A stretch of DNA of 64,000 bases from Gigaspora margarita (lineage: Eukaryota > Glomeromycota > Glomeromycetes > Diversisporales > Gigasporaceae). The DNA lies in contig WTPW01001166.1 in NCBI GenBank assembly GCA_009809945.1, positions 62,001 through 126,000 on the forward strand. Reading direction: 5' to 3'. The notes under the pieces were generated by a model. The model searched no databases. It was not told the DNA's origin and saw only the letters and a list, made by a program, of their open reading frames with translations. The position numbers and the translations under genes were made by a program. This document shows positions 1-12,012 of this stretch, piece by piece; the first letter of the stretch is position 1; each line of letters begins with the position of its first letter.

Positions 1-1592
1 TAGTTGGCCAATTTTTGTATAGTTAAAACTTTTTTTAGTAATTTTTTTAAATATAATAATGATTATTATCATCATTTTCAACTTTATTTAAAGCTTTTTT
101 TTAACTTTTTTTTGTTTGTTTTACTTATTACTTTCTCAAAAGCTTTACTAATAACTTTATTAATGAATTTTACTAAAACACACCTATGGTGATTTTTGCT
201 ATAATTGAAAAGGGACTATAAGTAGTTTTTCACCTATGGTGGTATTTACCTATAGTGTAAAACAACACCTATTTTATTTATTTATTACATTTATATATTT
301 TCTATACAAAATTAAAAAATTTTAATTAAATATTATTTATTCTAAACATTAGATATACAGTATAATTATATGCACAACAGAAGAGTATATAGTAAAGAAA
401 TATAGTATAAAACAAATTAGAACAGATATGTAAAAAAAACTATTATAGCACATACGATCTGTAAAAGAAAATTTTGTTAAACCAATTTTACTCTTTCCTA
501 CTAACCTAATACAAAATGATCAATATGTACAAAATTCATATTTTGTCAAATTTGTATTGATATACAGAACTGCTTTACTAAATACCTACAACAGAACATG
601 TATGTATATACATGAAATTAACTGTCAAAAAAATTACAATATAACCTAAAACAAAAAAGGCTATTTTTAACACTTATTCTAATAAAAAAAAGCTGTACAT
701 ACTTTAAGTTGATATATAAAGCATACCATATCACTTATGTATGTACATTTTGGCATTCATAACATACACCAATACAAGATAATTGAACATAACTACTGAT
801 GCTATGCAAGTATCAGATAAAATTATTATAGTACAATATCAAGCCAAACATTGAATATTTTATATAATAATTCTATATATCACTCTGATTATTTTGATAT
901 TTTTGAGTCATTAATAAAAAATTTTCAAAATGTTGATACAGTGAGTTATACTGACACTTTTTATTGAAATTTTTGAAAAAAATGTTAGTATAAAAAGATT
1001 TTACTATAATATTGTTATATCCAGATATCAATATAACCAGAGTAACATGTTTTCAGCATCAATAGAATATAAAATAATGATATTATGAAGTATTATGAAT
1101 TCAAATCTTATATATATACATATGTACTTGCATAATACATAAACAGGAATAATAAAGACCTTCAAATGACCTTCAAACGACCTCAAATAACCTCAAATGA
1201 CCCCAATTTTATTATGAATATTAGTTCGAAATGACCTAGATCATTTGAAAAAAAGGCAAATTACCTTCAAATTTACTATCCCTGTACATAAATGCTATAT
1301 ACATGTTAGATATAACACTTAATATAGATTATACTTATTACTTCTTGTTAGGTAAATAGATCTATAATGACCATATCTTTACCACAAATACTACATATAT
1401 GTGCATGTGTTTTCTTGTCTAAAAATACAGTTTTATATATTAATAAAGGTGTATTTTGTGAAAAATTTATATTAAATACAATACTTTGTATAATTGATTG
1501 CAATATGTTTTCATTATTGACAACTATATCCATTCCTATAATAATTATTTTAATAATAATACTAATACTTATTAAAAAGCCAATTTATATAT
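1..1592. other. AT-rich gene-free stretch
   Basis: No coding region is supported. All open frames are short and of biased AT-rich composition (Phe, Ile, Asn, Tyr, Lys). Two copies of CACCTATGGTG lie near 182 and 231. A cluster of the word GACCTTCAAATG and variants lies at about 1155-1250 and again inverted near 1235, resembling the interior of the one-word elements seen later, but no ends or target duplication could be assigned. Confidence 0.6.
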
Positions 1593-1845
1593 GGGTCTTT
1601 GTCTTGAAAATCAAGTTACAACATTTGCTAATTGAGATAATTTGAACAAAAATAAGCCAAAATACAGGGCTTTTTTCATATGTAAATTTATCTTTTAGCT
1701 TATTGATTCATTAGTTTATTCAATAAACTATTGAATCAATAAGCTAAAAGGTAAATTTACATATGAATATGGCCCTACATTTTGGTTTAACTTTAAATTA
1801 ACTCAATAAGAAAATGTTGTAACTTGATTTTCAAGACAAAGACCC
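1593..1845. mobile_element. Foldback MITE, 253 bp, GGGTCTTTGTC ends
   Basis: The two halves are near-perfect inverted repeats. The left end reads GGGTCTTTGTCTTGAAAATC and the right end is its reverse complement, ending at GACCC. Complementarity continues inwards to a central palindrome around 1695-1755 (AGCTTATTGATTC and its complement). TATATAT flanks both sides and may be the target duplication, but the flanks are so AT-rich that it could be chance. No coding capacity. The superfamily is not certain. Confidence 0.8.
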
Positions 1846-3519
1846 TATATATGTGCTTATCTAGTGTAATCAATGCAATATATTTTTGTTATTGACTACT
1901 ATACTCATCTCTAAAATAATCATTTTAAGAATAATACCAATACTAATTAATAAAAACAGTTAACATATGTGTGTTTGCCTTGGTTTTGTTCTTGTATATT
2001 TTTATTTTGATCTTCTATTATTTGATCTTGACTTGCTTGAACTTGTGTTTCATCTATTTTCAATACTATACATGCAATTAACTCATTACTAATATTGGAT
2101 CTACCTGTTTTTACTATGTTGAATATTAGTTGTTTTCTTTAACACCCTTATCTATGCACTATTCTTGAACAATACTATGCATTTTGGGCACTTTTAACCT
2201 TTTGTTCATAATATTGATAGGTTGCTAATTAATTCATAACAATTTCTATTATCTGATTGCATAACTTTTCTTCTGGTTCTTTATTGAATTAATTAAAGTA
2301 AAATTAATTTGTTTTTATATATATTTCTAACTAATGTTGTATGTTTATTACTGATCTATTCATTTTTTATATTAACTGTTTTGCAGGATTCCAATATAGA
2401 ACTGTGCTATTTTACTTTTTAGTAAAATAACAAAAATTGATAACAAATAATGCTACAATTTATGAGTATCAAAAATATGTACACACAGTGTTCCCATGAA
2501 CCTGATCTGAACTGAACTTTGGGTTGAGTTCAAGTTCAGTTCAAATTTGAACTGAACCCAAATTAGACTTAATTTTAAAAATATAGTTCAGTTTGAGTTC
2601 AATATTGAACTTTAAAAGCAAGTCTGGGTTTAGTTAAGGTTCAGTTCAAAAGTTCATGAACTTGTTTGAGTTTAATAAAATGCATAGTAATTGAACACAA
2701 GCATACAAAATGATTTTTGAAATGCCTATTTTGAGTTTCCAAAAATAATTAAAATTTTTTATAAGGAAGAGCAAATAAATTTATATATTATTTTCCTTAT
2801 AATTTTATTTATTTAAAAAAGTATCAAAAATTTTGGGTTTTAAATAAATAGGTCAAAAATATTTTGGAAAAATTTTCATTTTAGGTTCCAAGACCAAAAT
2901 AATTAATTACTATATATAAGATCCAGATGAGTGCCACCTGGGTAAAAACAAGTAGGTCACCTAACAGGTAACCTGTTTAGTAAAAATATATCAATTGCAA
3001 AAATATGATACTTGCCCTTTTTAACAATAATTTACATATTTTGTAATCATATGACTTAATAATTATCACTTTAATTGGTAGAAAAAACAGGTTTCTAGCA
3101 ATGCTTATTATATTTCTAGTTTATCAGAAAAAAATAAGCATGCTGAACCCCTTTTTTTACTAATTATAGTAGTAAATCAAGTGTTAAACTACTATTATAG
3201 CATTATACAAAAAGTGAAAAAAATGAACATACAACATTTAAGTGGAAGATTGCAGATAAAGGGTAGAAAATGATCAATATTTTATAATAAATTGTGGTGG
3301 GCATTCCATATTAAAATTTTCTAATGGCTGGAATGTGAAGTGATTTCTTATTGCAAATTGTAAAAATAATAAAATATACTATAAAATAAGTCAATATGAA
3401 CAAATGAATTTAGCAACCTAGTTAGATAATGCATAACAATTTTTATTTTGGATAAAAACAAAAAACCCAAGTCATACAATAAGTAAAAATTCACTTTTTA
3501 TATTGTTTTTGTTTTTAAA
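1846..3519. other. AT-rich gene-free stretch
   Basis: Nothing coding is supported on either strand. The stretch contains one truncated one-word element (listed separately) and is otherwise anonymous AT-rich sequence with A and T runs. Confidence 0.55.
2486..2665. mobile_element. Truncated one-word element (GAACTTGAACTGAACC)
   Basis: The left end reads AGTGTTCCCATGAACC, closely similar to AGTGCTCCTATGAACC, the left end of the complete element at 30687-32518. The following 180 bp consist of the word TTGAACTGAACC / GGTTCAGTTCAA in alternating orientation. No matching right end was found, so the copy is probably truncated or decayed. Confidence 0.55.
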
Positions 3520-5085
3520 AAAAAAAGATCTAACACTTTTTTCTTTTTGTAGGGTTTTACTTGTTAGACAAGAACTAAAGTTAGTATGACACTAGAGTTG
3601 TAGATCAGAAAATAATCTTGGGTGAAATGGAACTTGATTTAGATCCAAATAAGACTGTAATGATAAGTGCTCTCTAAATGCATGTACTTGGAACTAAATC
3701 TTAACAATATGCATCTAGAAAATAATAAAAAAAAGCACATTTATAGAGTTCAGGTATATATTTGGACCAGAATTTAAGTACAGTAAAACCTCTATTAGTG
3801 CACCCTCTATAAGTGCACACTCTCTTTAAATGCATGCTCAAGCTCTGGCCAAAATATATTAATGCCCTCTATGAATGCACTTTTTCTTATTGTTTTCTAA
3901 GTGCATATTGCTAAATATTAGTCCTGAGAGCATGTACTTATAGAGGTTTTACTGTATGCATTTAGAGACATACTTAGAGAGGTCTGATTGTATTAGTTTT
4001 TATTATTGTTCCAGTTTTTTTTTTTTGAATATGAACTACTGATTTCTTTTATTAGAGGTTTTTAGGTTTTTGACTTGTTGAAATATGAGTTGGAACTTGA
4101 AAATCTAGATCTAGGTAAGAGACTATAATGATGTGTGTAGTCAGACCTCTCATAGTGCATGCCCTTGGGACTATACTTAGAGAGGTCTGACTGTATGGAG
4201 GGCATGCATTTATAGAGGTCTCTGTAATTGCATGATACAGATTTTGTGATGTCATAATTGCTATTGTAGGGACAGTATATAGTTGTAGGATACAGCATAT
4301 TTTTTGAGATTTGTGTATTGTGTATAGTTTTTTATTTCAATAAAAAATAAAATAAAATAAAAATACATTACAACAATGTTATATTGTATTAAATTTGAAA
4401 TTATAAAAATCTATAGCATACTGTAGCAGTGGTCCTAATTGCTATTCTATTAAACCAACTTGGCCCAATCACATTCTAACTAATTAACAAAAAAAAACCT
4501 GTAAAAGAAAAAGTGTTAGCTTCCAGTTTAAAAAAAAAACAGCAAACCCAAATAAGAATATACTTAGTTCATCCAAACAAATTTTTTTTTGATTTTGTAT
4601 ACCCACTTAAACTCAACGAATAACAAAGTATACCTCTCTAAGTACACCTCTATAAATGCACACCCTCTCTAAATGTACATTGCTCAAATATATATGTTAC
4701 CTCTATAAATACATTTTTTCTTATTATTATCCAAGTGCACATTGTTAAGTGCAGTTCCATACTTAGAGAGGTCTGACTGTGCTTACATTACAGTCTCTTG
4801 CCCAGATCTAGATCAAGTTTCAACTCGCATTCCAACAAGTCAAAGATCAAAATCCTTCAAGTAAAAGAAGTTGTTAGTTCATATTCAAAATAAAAAAAAA
4901 AGAAAAAACTAAGATCTCTCTAGATGCGCCTTCTATAAGTGCACGTCCTCTCTAAATGCACGCTTAAATTCCAGCCCAAGTATATGCTTGACCTCTATAA
5001 ATGTATTTCTTCTTATTCTCCGGGTGTACGTTATTAAAGTGTGGTCCCAAGAACGTGCACTTAGAGAGGTCTGAATGTATTTTTT
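3520..5085. repeat. Cluster of pogo/Tigger-like MITE fragments
   Basis: Repeated blocks carry ACCTCTATAAGTGCAC and its complement ending TTAGAGAGGTCTGACTGTA. Blocks occur at about 3781-3954, 3961-3995, 4140-4193, 4633-4776 and 4910-5080. Between them a second unit recurs in direct orientation near 3530-3670 and 4015-4130 and inverted at 4780-4905 (GAACTTGATCTAGATC-like core). Ends of the form CAGTMARACCTCT with TA target sites are typical of the pogo branch of Tc1/mariner. No transposase remains. Confidence 0.65.
3781..3954. mobile_element. Complete pogo-like MITE, 174 bp, TA duplication
   Basis: The element begins CAGTAAAACCTCTATTAGTG and ends with the complement CACTTATAGAGGTTTTACTG (one substitution and small differences). 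TA flanks both ends, as expected for Tc1/mariner-type insertion. There is no open reading frame, so it must have been moved by a transposase encoded elsewhere. Confidence 0.75.
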
Positions 5086-5776
5086 AGATGATTAAAGATT
5101 GAAATTATTCGAGTATAAGGTATTCAAGTAACTAATTCTACAGGTAATGTTTTATTACTTTTTAAAAATTTTGTTTTTATTATTAATAAATATAGCACGG
5201 TTTATTATGAGGTGAAAATAATGTATTAGATATTTTCTATACCATATGAAATTTCTACCGCGATCTACCACTTAAACATCATTTAATAAAAAAATATATG
5301 AAATCTACCTTTTCAGGTAAACTTCAAAGAATATGAAAATTATTTGACTTAGATGCTCTCAAACACTTAAATTAATAGTTCAGATTTCATATAGTAGAAG
5401 TAGTTTAGTCATTAAGTGAATTCATTATTAAGATAAAAAAAAGATGATCAAGACTTTTCTTTTTATATAGTTGTGCTAATTGTCTAATATTAAATGCATA
5501 AACAGATTTCATATTATAAAGCTCAGCAAATTGTCATGAAGGTCATTTCAATTAATTGCACGATTCTAAAAGAAGACTTACTCTGCTTTAAATTATGTTT
5601 GTACTGAACACAATCTCTAACAAATTATATAGATTGAGCTTAGTACAAAATATAATCAAAAGCCTGATGACAGGTTTTCTCTTAGTGGTCATATAATGTT
5701 ATAAATTAAAGGCGGCCATATTTAAAAATATAAAAAAAAAAGAAAAAATAAGAAAAAATAAAAACAACACATTTTT
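5086..5776. other. AT-rich gene-free stretch
   Basis: I see no gene, RNA gene or clear mobile element here. The stretch ends with an A-rich run at about 5730-5765. Confidence 0.5.
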
Positions 5777-6005
5777 TCAGCTATTCTCGTCCGGTTTCAC
5801 CCGATGGAGACCTTAATTTCCGGTAATTGTCTGATAGGAATGGCAGAAAAAATATGACTTCGACCCAATTTTTTGATTCTTTGTTGTGCAAAATGAAAAC
5901 TTGCATTAACCTTAGATGTGAACATTATTCTATTAATTTACAGTAAATTAAAAAAATCCGACCGACCGACCCATGCTTTCAGATTCCATGTAATGCAAAA
6001 CGAAA
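5777..6005 (+). repeat. Dispersed repeat, partner at 52176-52395
   Basis: The block containing CACCCGATGGAGACCTTAAT, then GTGAACATTATTCTATT, then GACCCATGCTTTCAGATTCC recurs in the same order and orientation at 52176-52395 with scattered substitutions and indels. Neither copy has a convincing reading frame. It is an old dispersed repeat of unknown type, possibly part of a decayed retroelement or a duplicated non-coding region. Confidence 0.6.
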
Positions 6006-6176
6006 AATCAACTTTGCGTGTCCTTAACGTGTTATGGAGATTTAAAAGGGGCGATGATATGTAAACAATCAAGTATACACAAGTTTCCACCTCGGATTTT
6101 GACTAACATTTAACGATAATGAATTATACAAAAATAAGAAGCCTATATAAACTAATCGGGAAATTCGAATCTCTAA

Positions 6177-6200
6177 TGTCACAAATTCGAATTTGTGACA
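6177..6200. repeat. 24-bp perfect palindrome
   Basis: TGTCACAAATTC is followed directly by GAATTTGTGACA, a perfect 24-bp dyad with no spacer, centred on TTCGAA. It could be a dimeric protein-binding site or the core of a small foldback element. There is no gene close enough to assign it to. Confidence 0.6.
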
Positions 6201-6584
6201 ATACGTATCAACCTAATCTCTAATTGGCAAAAAATCATATGACCGGAAAGTTTTATGTATACTATTGGGCTGTACTATTTAAAATTTTGGTTTTTTATAT
6301 CTTCTAGCGAAGGTATCTCGACGACTATGTAATTAAATTTAATAAAAAATTTTTATTTTAATTCTACAGGCTTGTAAAATTGAAATAAACAAAAAGTTTA
6401 ATTGAGTTTGACCTGGTAGTTATCGATTTAATTTCATTTAAAATTTTTTAAAAATATATATCGAAAATCATGGTTTTAAAATTGAAATGAAAATTTCTCG
6501 ATATCTACTGAGCCAACATCGATAGAAAACTTTTTATTTAATTCTATAAGTTTATGGAATTAAAATAAAAAAATTTTATTGAAT

Positions 6585-6905
6585 TTGGATCAATAATTGT
6601 TGAGAAATATAGATTGAAAGTTAAAAAAACTTAGCCGCAGCATCTCTTTTAAAGACGTCTAAATTTTAGAACAAAGATTATTCGACATATATTTGATCAA
6701 ATTCGGTCAAAATTTTTTTTATTTTGATTTTATGTGATTATAGAATCAAAATAAAAAACAAAAATTTGATCGAATTTAATCAAATATGCGTTCGTTCAAG
6801 CTTTTAGTATCTGTAAAAGAAATGCTGCGGCCAAATTTTTCTTTAACTTTCAATCAATACTAAACAATTATCTATCCAAATTTGATGAAATTTTTGCAAA
6901 TTTTA
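6585..6905. repeat. Foldback unit A (GCCGCAGCAT arms)
   Basis: The left arm contains GAAAGTTAAAAAAACTTAGC CGCAGCATCTC. The right arm is its complement, ending CTGCGGCC followed by AACTTTCAATCAATA. The centre is a palindrome of TTTGATCAAATT and ATTTTGATT words. Unit B (7020-8110) is a second copy, interrupted by an insertion. No coding region is present. Confidence 0.6.
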
Positions 6906-7171
6906 TAGAATTTAAATACAAAATTTCCTCGAATTTATAGAGAAACATTATTTTTTTAAAAAAACTTTAAATGACGTTTTCTCAACAACCACCTATCCAA
7001 ATTCAATGGAATTTTTATATTTTAATTCTACAAGTGTTTGTAGAATTAATATAAAAAAAATCTCATCGAATTTGGATAGATAGTTGAGAAATATTGATTG
7101 AAAGTTAAAGAAAATTTAGCCGCAACATTTCTTTTACAATACTAAAATTTTGAACGAAGATTACTCGACAC

Positions 7172-7890
7172 TATTGATGCCGTAGAATCGTCTCAATGAA
7201 TTTTTTGAAATACAACTGATTACGGTTACAGTTGAGGCAAAATCCATATGGATTCCATTGTGTCGCATTAATAATTTGCTATGTAATTTTATAACTTTAA
7301 ATAAAATCGTAACTTTAATTAATTTAAGGGAAAATCTAGACAGTGCCCCTATGCATTTTGTGCCCCCTAATGTACTAATAATTAATTTTGCCTGAAGTTA
7401 GGTTAGGGTTAGGGTTAGGATCAAGATTAATACAAAATTGCGAAAGGATCATTTTTTGTTAGAAGTGCAATAGGGTTACCTTAGTAAAATTTCGAGATAT
7501 AAAATAGGGGGCACAAAGTGCACGGGGCACTGTCTAGTCCAGTCCAATTTTAATATAGAGAACTTTAAATTACATGTAAATAGGTTACATCTAAAAAAAT
7601 ATTATTATAAATAAAAATTGATTCATTTGATTTTTTTTAACGAAATCTTTTAATTACTTAATGCAGGCTTCACATAAACAATATGGTATTAAAAAATATA
7701 AAGTACAGCATATCGTGAGTTACGACATATAAAAATTGAGTTACGGCACATAAAACAATTACGGAATCGAAATAATACGGCACATTCGAATGTTTCGACA
7801 TGCCGTGACTTTAAATAAAGTGTTACAATGAGTAATAACTTAGTTACGATACTGCTTATCCCAATGCCTTGAGATTCTACGGCATCACTA
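7172..7890. mobile_element. hAT-like element, 719 bp, TAKTGATGCCGTAGAATC ends
   Basis: The left end is TATTGATGCCGTAGAATC and the right end is the complement of TAGTGATGCCGTAGAATC. The flanks are CTCGACAC (7164-7171) and CTTGACAC (7891-7898), a 7/8 match that fits an 8-bp hAT target duplication. The right interior repeats TTACGGCA / TGCCGTAA words near 7700-7850. It has no transposase and itself contains the 196-bp MITE at 7339-7534. Confidence 0.7.
7339..7534. mobile_element. MITE, 196 bp, GACAGTGCCCC ends, TA duplication
   Basis: The left end is GACAGTGCCCCTATGCATTT and the right end is the complement of GACAGTGCCCCGTGCACTTT, with GTGCCCCCTA repeated just inside both. TA flanks each side within CTAG. 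The interior carries GGTTAGGGTTAGGGTTAGG, a telomere-like tract, and the words TTTTTTGTTAGAA and TTTCGAGATATAA. Both are shared with 8550-8670, and the TTAGGG tract also with 12101-12130. Confidence 0.75.
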
Positions 7891-8110
7891 CTTGACACAT
7901 ATTTAATTAAATTCGATCAAAATTTTTTATAATCACATAGAATCAAAAGTTTGACCAAATTTGATCAAATATATATCGAGTAATCTTTGTTCTAAAATTT
8001 AGACGTCTATAAAAGAGATGCTGCGGCTAATTATTTTTTAACTTTCAATCAATATTTCTCAACAACTACCGATCCAAATTCAATAAAATGTTTTTTTATT
8101 TTAATTATAC

Positions 8111-9480
8111 AAACTTAGAATTAAAATAAAAACAAAAAATTCATAGAATTTGGTTAGTAGTTATTTAAATACCATGATGTAGCCATATTTTATGCATTAT
8201 CTAAAATCAAAACTCTAGAAATACTGGTTGACACGATAATCCGAATTTCGATAATCCGAATTTCCGCAGTAAAACTTCGAGTAACCATGTATTATCAGAA
8301 TTTTTGATAACTTCGGATGATCAAAATCGAAATATGCTTTAAATAAATAAAAAATAGTCTTATTGATAGTTTGTAGTTCACATTTCTAACTGCAGTTTAT
8401 TTATTATAAATAATAGTTTATAACGTACAGTACCAACTTATTCAATGAATATTACTAATTATACACATGGTGTACGGTACATGGTATTAAGTTCATGTAA
8501 CTTGCCAATCAAAACAGCTTTTAAACCGAAAAACTAAACCCTTGCTTATGGTTAGGGTAAGGGTGGATTTGGGATTTCGAGATATAATTTATACCAAAAT
8601 TTTCGCAAGGAATTTTTTTGTTAGAAACCCAAAAGTGGTTTCATAATCGAAATCTTGGGATACTGGTTTTATATTGTCCGCGTACATTACACCCGCATTC
8701 AAATAGAAATTGCCTTTTTTAATGAATATTCAAATAACGGTAGTTTATAAGCAGAACTTCGCTACAGAAAGCCTCATACTCAATGTCTTATTTTATATAT
8801 ACTGTATCATTGTTTGAAATATCAAATTGATTAAATAATTATTATATAGTACACAACTTACAACTATATTAATTCTAAATTATTAAAACCAAGTCAGATT
8901 GAAATTTTTTCATTGTTAAATCCTATTTGAAATTTTATTAATGATTTTGAAAAATTTTTATAATAAATTCCTTCTGGAAGTTATGATTATAATTTTAGGT
9001 TTATGACTTATTTTCATTATTCCTTTTCGTTTGGTTTATAATCGTGAATTATAATGCTATAAATAATTTTTGTTGCTATATACCGGTATTTGTAAACTTC
9101 GAATATTTAGGCATTAAATATTAATAAATGACGCAAAAAGGACTCATGTTTTAAAATTTAATGATTCGTAATTGAAACTTTCATGATCAGATATTTAGAT
9201 AATCAAAAGCCTGAAGTTCGTTTTCAAATATTCAGTTGGGTCAGCCACATAATCTTGGTTAATTGATTGTACTCGGTTAAGGACGACTGATTATATGGCT
9301 TTGGTATCGGGTCAAAATCACTACATACGTACATCTAAAAATAAAATTTAAATGAAAAATTTCCTTTTTGGCCAAAATTGGTAAATGATATACTTAAATG
9401 TATATCAAATCTATTATCATTACGTAAAACGTTAACTAATTAAACTAATTAATTAATTAACGTCTAGAACTTTGAAAAAC
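8111..9480. other. Gene-free stretch with short repeats
   Basis: No gene is supported. At 8232-8265 the word CGATAATCCGAATTT is repeated twice, with inverted relatives near 8320. At 8551-8670 there is a short TTAGGG-like tract followed by the same TTTTTTTGTTAGAA core as in the MITE at 7339-7534, so a decayed relative of that MITE probably lies here. Confidence 0.5.
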
Positions 9481-9546
9481 ATTGTTTAATTCGCTGGTAT
9501 TTTAGGACGTTCATTACTCGCTTTTTCAATACGTTGACTTTTTTTT

Positions 9547-11441
9547 CTATGATTGATCATTTTCACCTTCATTGAATCCTTCACTCTGATGTTCATCACT
9601 CGGATGTTCATTATTCGCGTTGTGAATACATTGTTTTTTTACTATCATACGATCAATTTCATCTTCATCGTATTTAGCATTCGGATGTTCAATACGTTCT
9701 CTTTTTTTCACGATACGCTTAATTTCATTTTCATCGAGTTTTTCATCAACTAATAATCCCACTTGGCTTTCCAGATCATCCTTAAGAGCTTTGTAAGAAT
9801 ATTTTAAAAAAGTCGTTTTTCCATAGTTTTCTGGTACTCGGAATCTTTCCTATATGATAAAGTAAAATCGATAAGAAACGGAGAAAATATAATGAAATAT
9901 TATATTTAAAACATTACATACAGTTTGTCGGCGACGTTTCATATTCCATCTGACAGCAAATGGAACGTAGACCATAACTTTTTCTTTTGTTACGTCTTCG
10001 TCAACATGGCGTTCCATAAACAAAAGTTGAGAATTCTTTGGAAGCGAATTCATATCTATAACATAGTCTCTAACCCATTTATAATAGTAATGCTATAGAA
10101 ATATTGATATAATCAATAAATAATTATAATATGTATAAAATCAAACCATATATATATATATATATATAATTAAAAAAATTATACAAACTCCTTTACAGTC
10201 ATCATATGATTTAAGATTTGATAATCTATCAGCAGTTTCTGAAGATGGAACGTACAACATCAAGAATTTATCGTCACCAGACACCACAGGGTTAATCAAT
10301 GCCTTACTAATTCGTTTCTGTCGATTTTTTCCGCGTTCCTAAAAATAGTTTTTAAATATCTGAGTGAAAAATTTTTTTTAAAAGATAATTAAATAAATCA
10401 TTACATGAACTCACTTCATCGTCTTCCAAAGGAAGTCCTTCCCAAGGATCACTATCAAAGCTAGATTGTGCAACCACAACATGTTTATATTCAAATTCAG
10501 GAAGTATAGGAAGAATTTCTACTGGTTTTGCTTTCGGATTTTTGGGATGTTCAAGTTTACTAAGAAATTCAGGATCATTTGCGATTCTAAAGGATTCCTC
10601 AATTGCAGCAATTTGTTGTTGGGGACTTTGTTCTAAATCCATCTGATTAATTTTTAAAGTGGCCATACTATAAATATAAAACGTTTTGATCGTAAAAATT
10701 CTTTAACAGCAACAACAACAACAACAACAACAACAATAATAATAATAATAATAATAATAAAATTAAGCTTAAAAAATGCTCACCGACTTTCCATGGTTTT
10801 ATCAGTATTGTCACCTCGATATACGGATTCAGATGCACTAATATATTGCGTATTACGTAACCATGGTTTAGGACCATTGGAATTTCTTTTCAATCGAGCT
10901 ACACCCATAACATGATCTTTAGGAGGAACAACTAGATAAGTATCTTTAGGGTCGAGATGACCTATTTTTCTGGGATTAACGTCTATCAAAATCAAATAAA
11001 AAATTAAATATAGAATTACTTAATTTAAAAAGTTATAAACATAAAGAATTTTTAACTAACTACAATCGTCTCCATGAAATGCACTAGGAATAGTACTTAG
11101 TTCGTATACCATCCCCAAATCAGGTTCACTAATAAGTAGAGGAAGAAGTTTTGATCGAAAAGTACGTGAAGTTCGATTGATATCAGTTATTCTTTCTAGA
11201 TCGGGTTTCCATTTTAGATCTAATGGAGGATCAATGGGTCGAGGGATCAAGTGTCGATATCTCAACCCACATAAATAATCAGCACGGACTTTTCTCTTTT
11301 GAACATGATGATGACTTTAAACCCAGTAAAATATAGTATTAAACTAAAGGTATAAACAATGAAAACAAACTATTATCTTAAATATAATTACTTGGGTCTT
11401 GCCGACATAGATCTAGCTTTAGAAAATGAAGAATTTGACAT
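9547..11441 (-). CDS. PAF1: PAF1, RNA polymerase II-associated factor 1
   Basis: Subunit of the nuclear Paf1 complex, which travels with RNA polymerase II and promotes elongation and histone modification. Seven minus-strand exons fit: 11441-11392, 11314-11064, 10982-10784, 10667-10415, 10338-10189, 10092-9922 and 9849-9547. All introns are GT-AG (77, 81, 116, 76, 96 and 72 bp) and phases agree at every junction, giving 458 residues. Family landmarks in order are LISEPDLGM (about residue 88), PKPWLRNTQYIS (about 143), QQQIAAIEESF (about 187), FDSDPW (about 238) and YKWVRDYVIDMN (about 305). The tail is charged and acidic, as usual for Paf1. The start is the ATG of exon 1 (MSNSSFSKARSMSARP), followed by the HHHVQKRKVRADYLCGLRYRH region expected at the N-terminus. 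The fifth donor (GTTTGT) is weak, so that junction is least certain. Length lies between the yeast and human proteins. Intron 3 holds a trinucleotide microsatellite. Confidence 0.93.
10705..10762. repeat. AAC/AAT trinucleotide microsatellite in PAF1 intron 3
   Basis: An AAC run (about nine units) passes into an AAT run (about ten units). It lies wholly inside the third intron of PAF1 (10668-10783), so length changes would not alter the protein. The leucine-rich minus-strand open frame across it is an artefact of the repeat. Confidence 0.9.
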
Positions 11442-11760
11442 CAAAATTTTTTTATGACAATAACATGACATATAATAACAAAATACCATATATATACGAA
11501 CATGCATGTACATCACACATGTTAAAAGTTCTTTTTGGTTATCATAAATACGTATGATCCTCAAATGCAGAAAATGTGATGTAAATAATTACGTAACTTA
11601 CGTGTGCATAAATGTTCTATGTCGATCCCAAAATTCGTCGACAGACGCGCGGGAAAAATCACATCGTGCTTTAGTTAAAAATTCGTATCGATATAAAATT
11701 GTTTTTAATATTATACTGCAATACATTCATAAGTATCTAAGATGATTTGATCGTTTAGAG
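11442..11760 (-). promoter_or_regulatory. Probable PAF1 promoter region
   Basis: This segment upstream of the PAF1 ATG has more CpG than its surroundings. Candidate sites are a bZIP/CRE-like TTACGTAA-type palindrome near 11590-11600 (ATTACGTAACTTACGTG) and GCGCGGGAAAAA near 11647, which on the other strand resembles the E2F/MBF-type site TTTTTCCCGCGC. These are motif resemblances only; no transcription start can be fixed from sequence. Confidence 0.4.
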
Positions 11761-12012
11761 TAAAACTTAAAGTGAAAATTTAAATTTTTACCGTAGCAGA
11801 ATAATTAATATGTAATATTTAGTGTACTATTAACGCGTCATTTTTGATATTCATCTCAATGTGTACTACTTAATAAGTACTTAAATTTAATACTTTAAAG
11901 TACTTAAAATTAAATTAAAATATTTATTAATAACTACTAAAACATAATGTAAATTAAATATTAATTTTAAATATTTTATAAGTATTTATTTAAATTATAT
12001 AAAAACTACTTT
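11761..12012. other. AT-rich spacer
   Basis: Runs of TACTTAAATTTAATACTT and related words in both orientations are seen. No gene is visible. Confidence 0.5.

Larger units (their letters stand above)
7020..8110. repeat. Foldback unit B, split by a hAT-like insertion
   Basis: The left arm (about 7080-7171) reads GATTGAAAGTTAAAG, AGCCGCAACATTTC and GAACGAAGATTACTCGACAC. The right arm (7891-8090) continues CTTGACACATATTTAATTAA and ends in GATGCTGCGGCTAA and AACTTTCAATCAATATTTC. If 7172-7890 is removed, the two arms form the same foldback as unit A. Confidence 0.6.

Noticed and set aside
7397..7420. Chromosome end or telomere fusion
   Set aside because: The TTAGGG tract is only about four units long and lies inside a MITE with intact ends.
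10668..10877. Leucine-rich open frame on the minus strand
   Set aside because: It is a translation of the AAC/AAT microsatellite in PAF1 intron 3.
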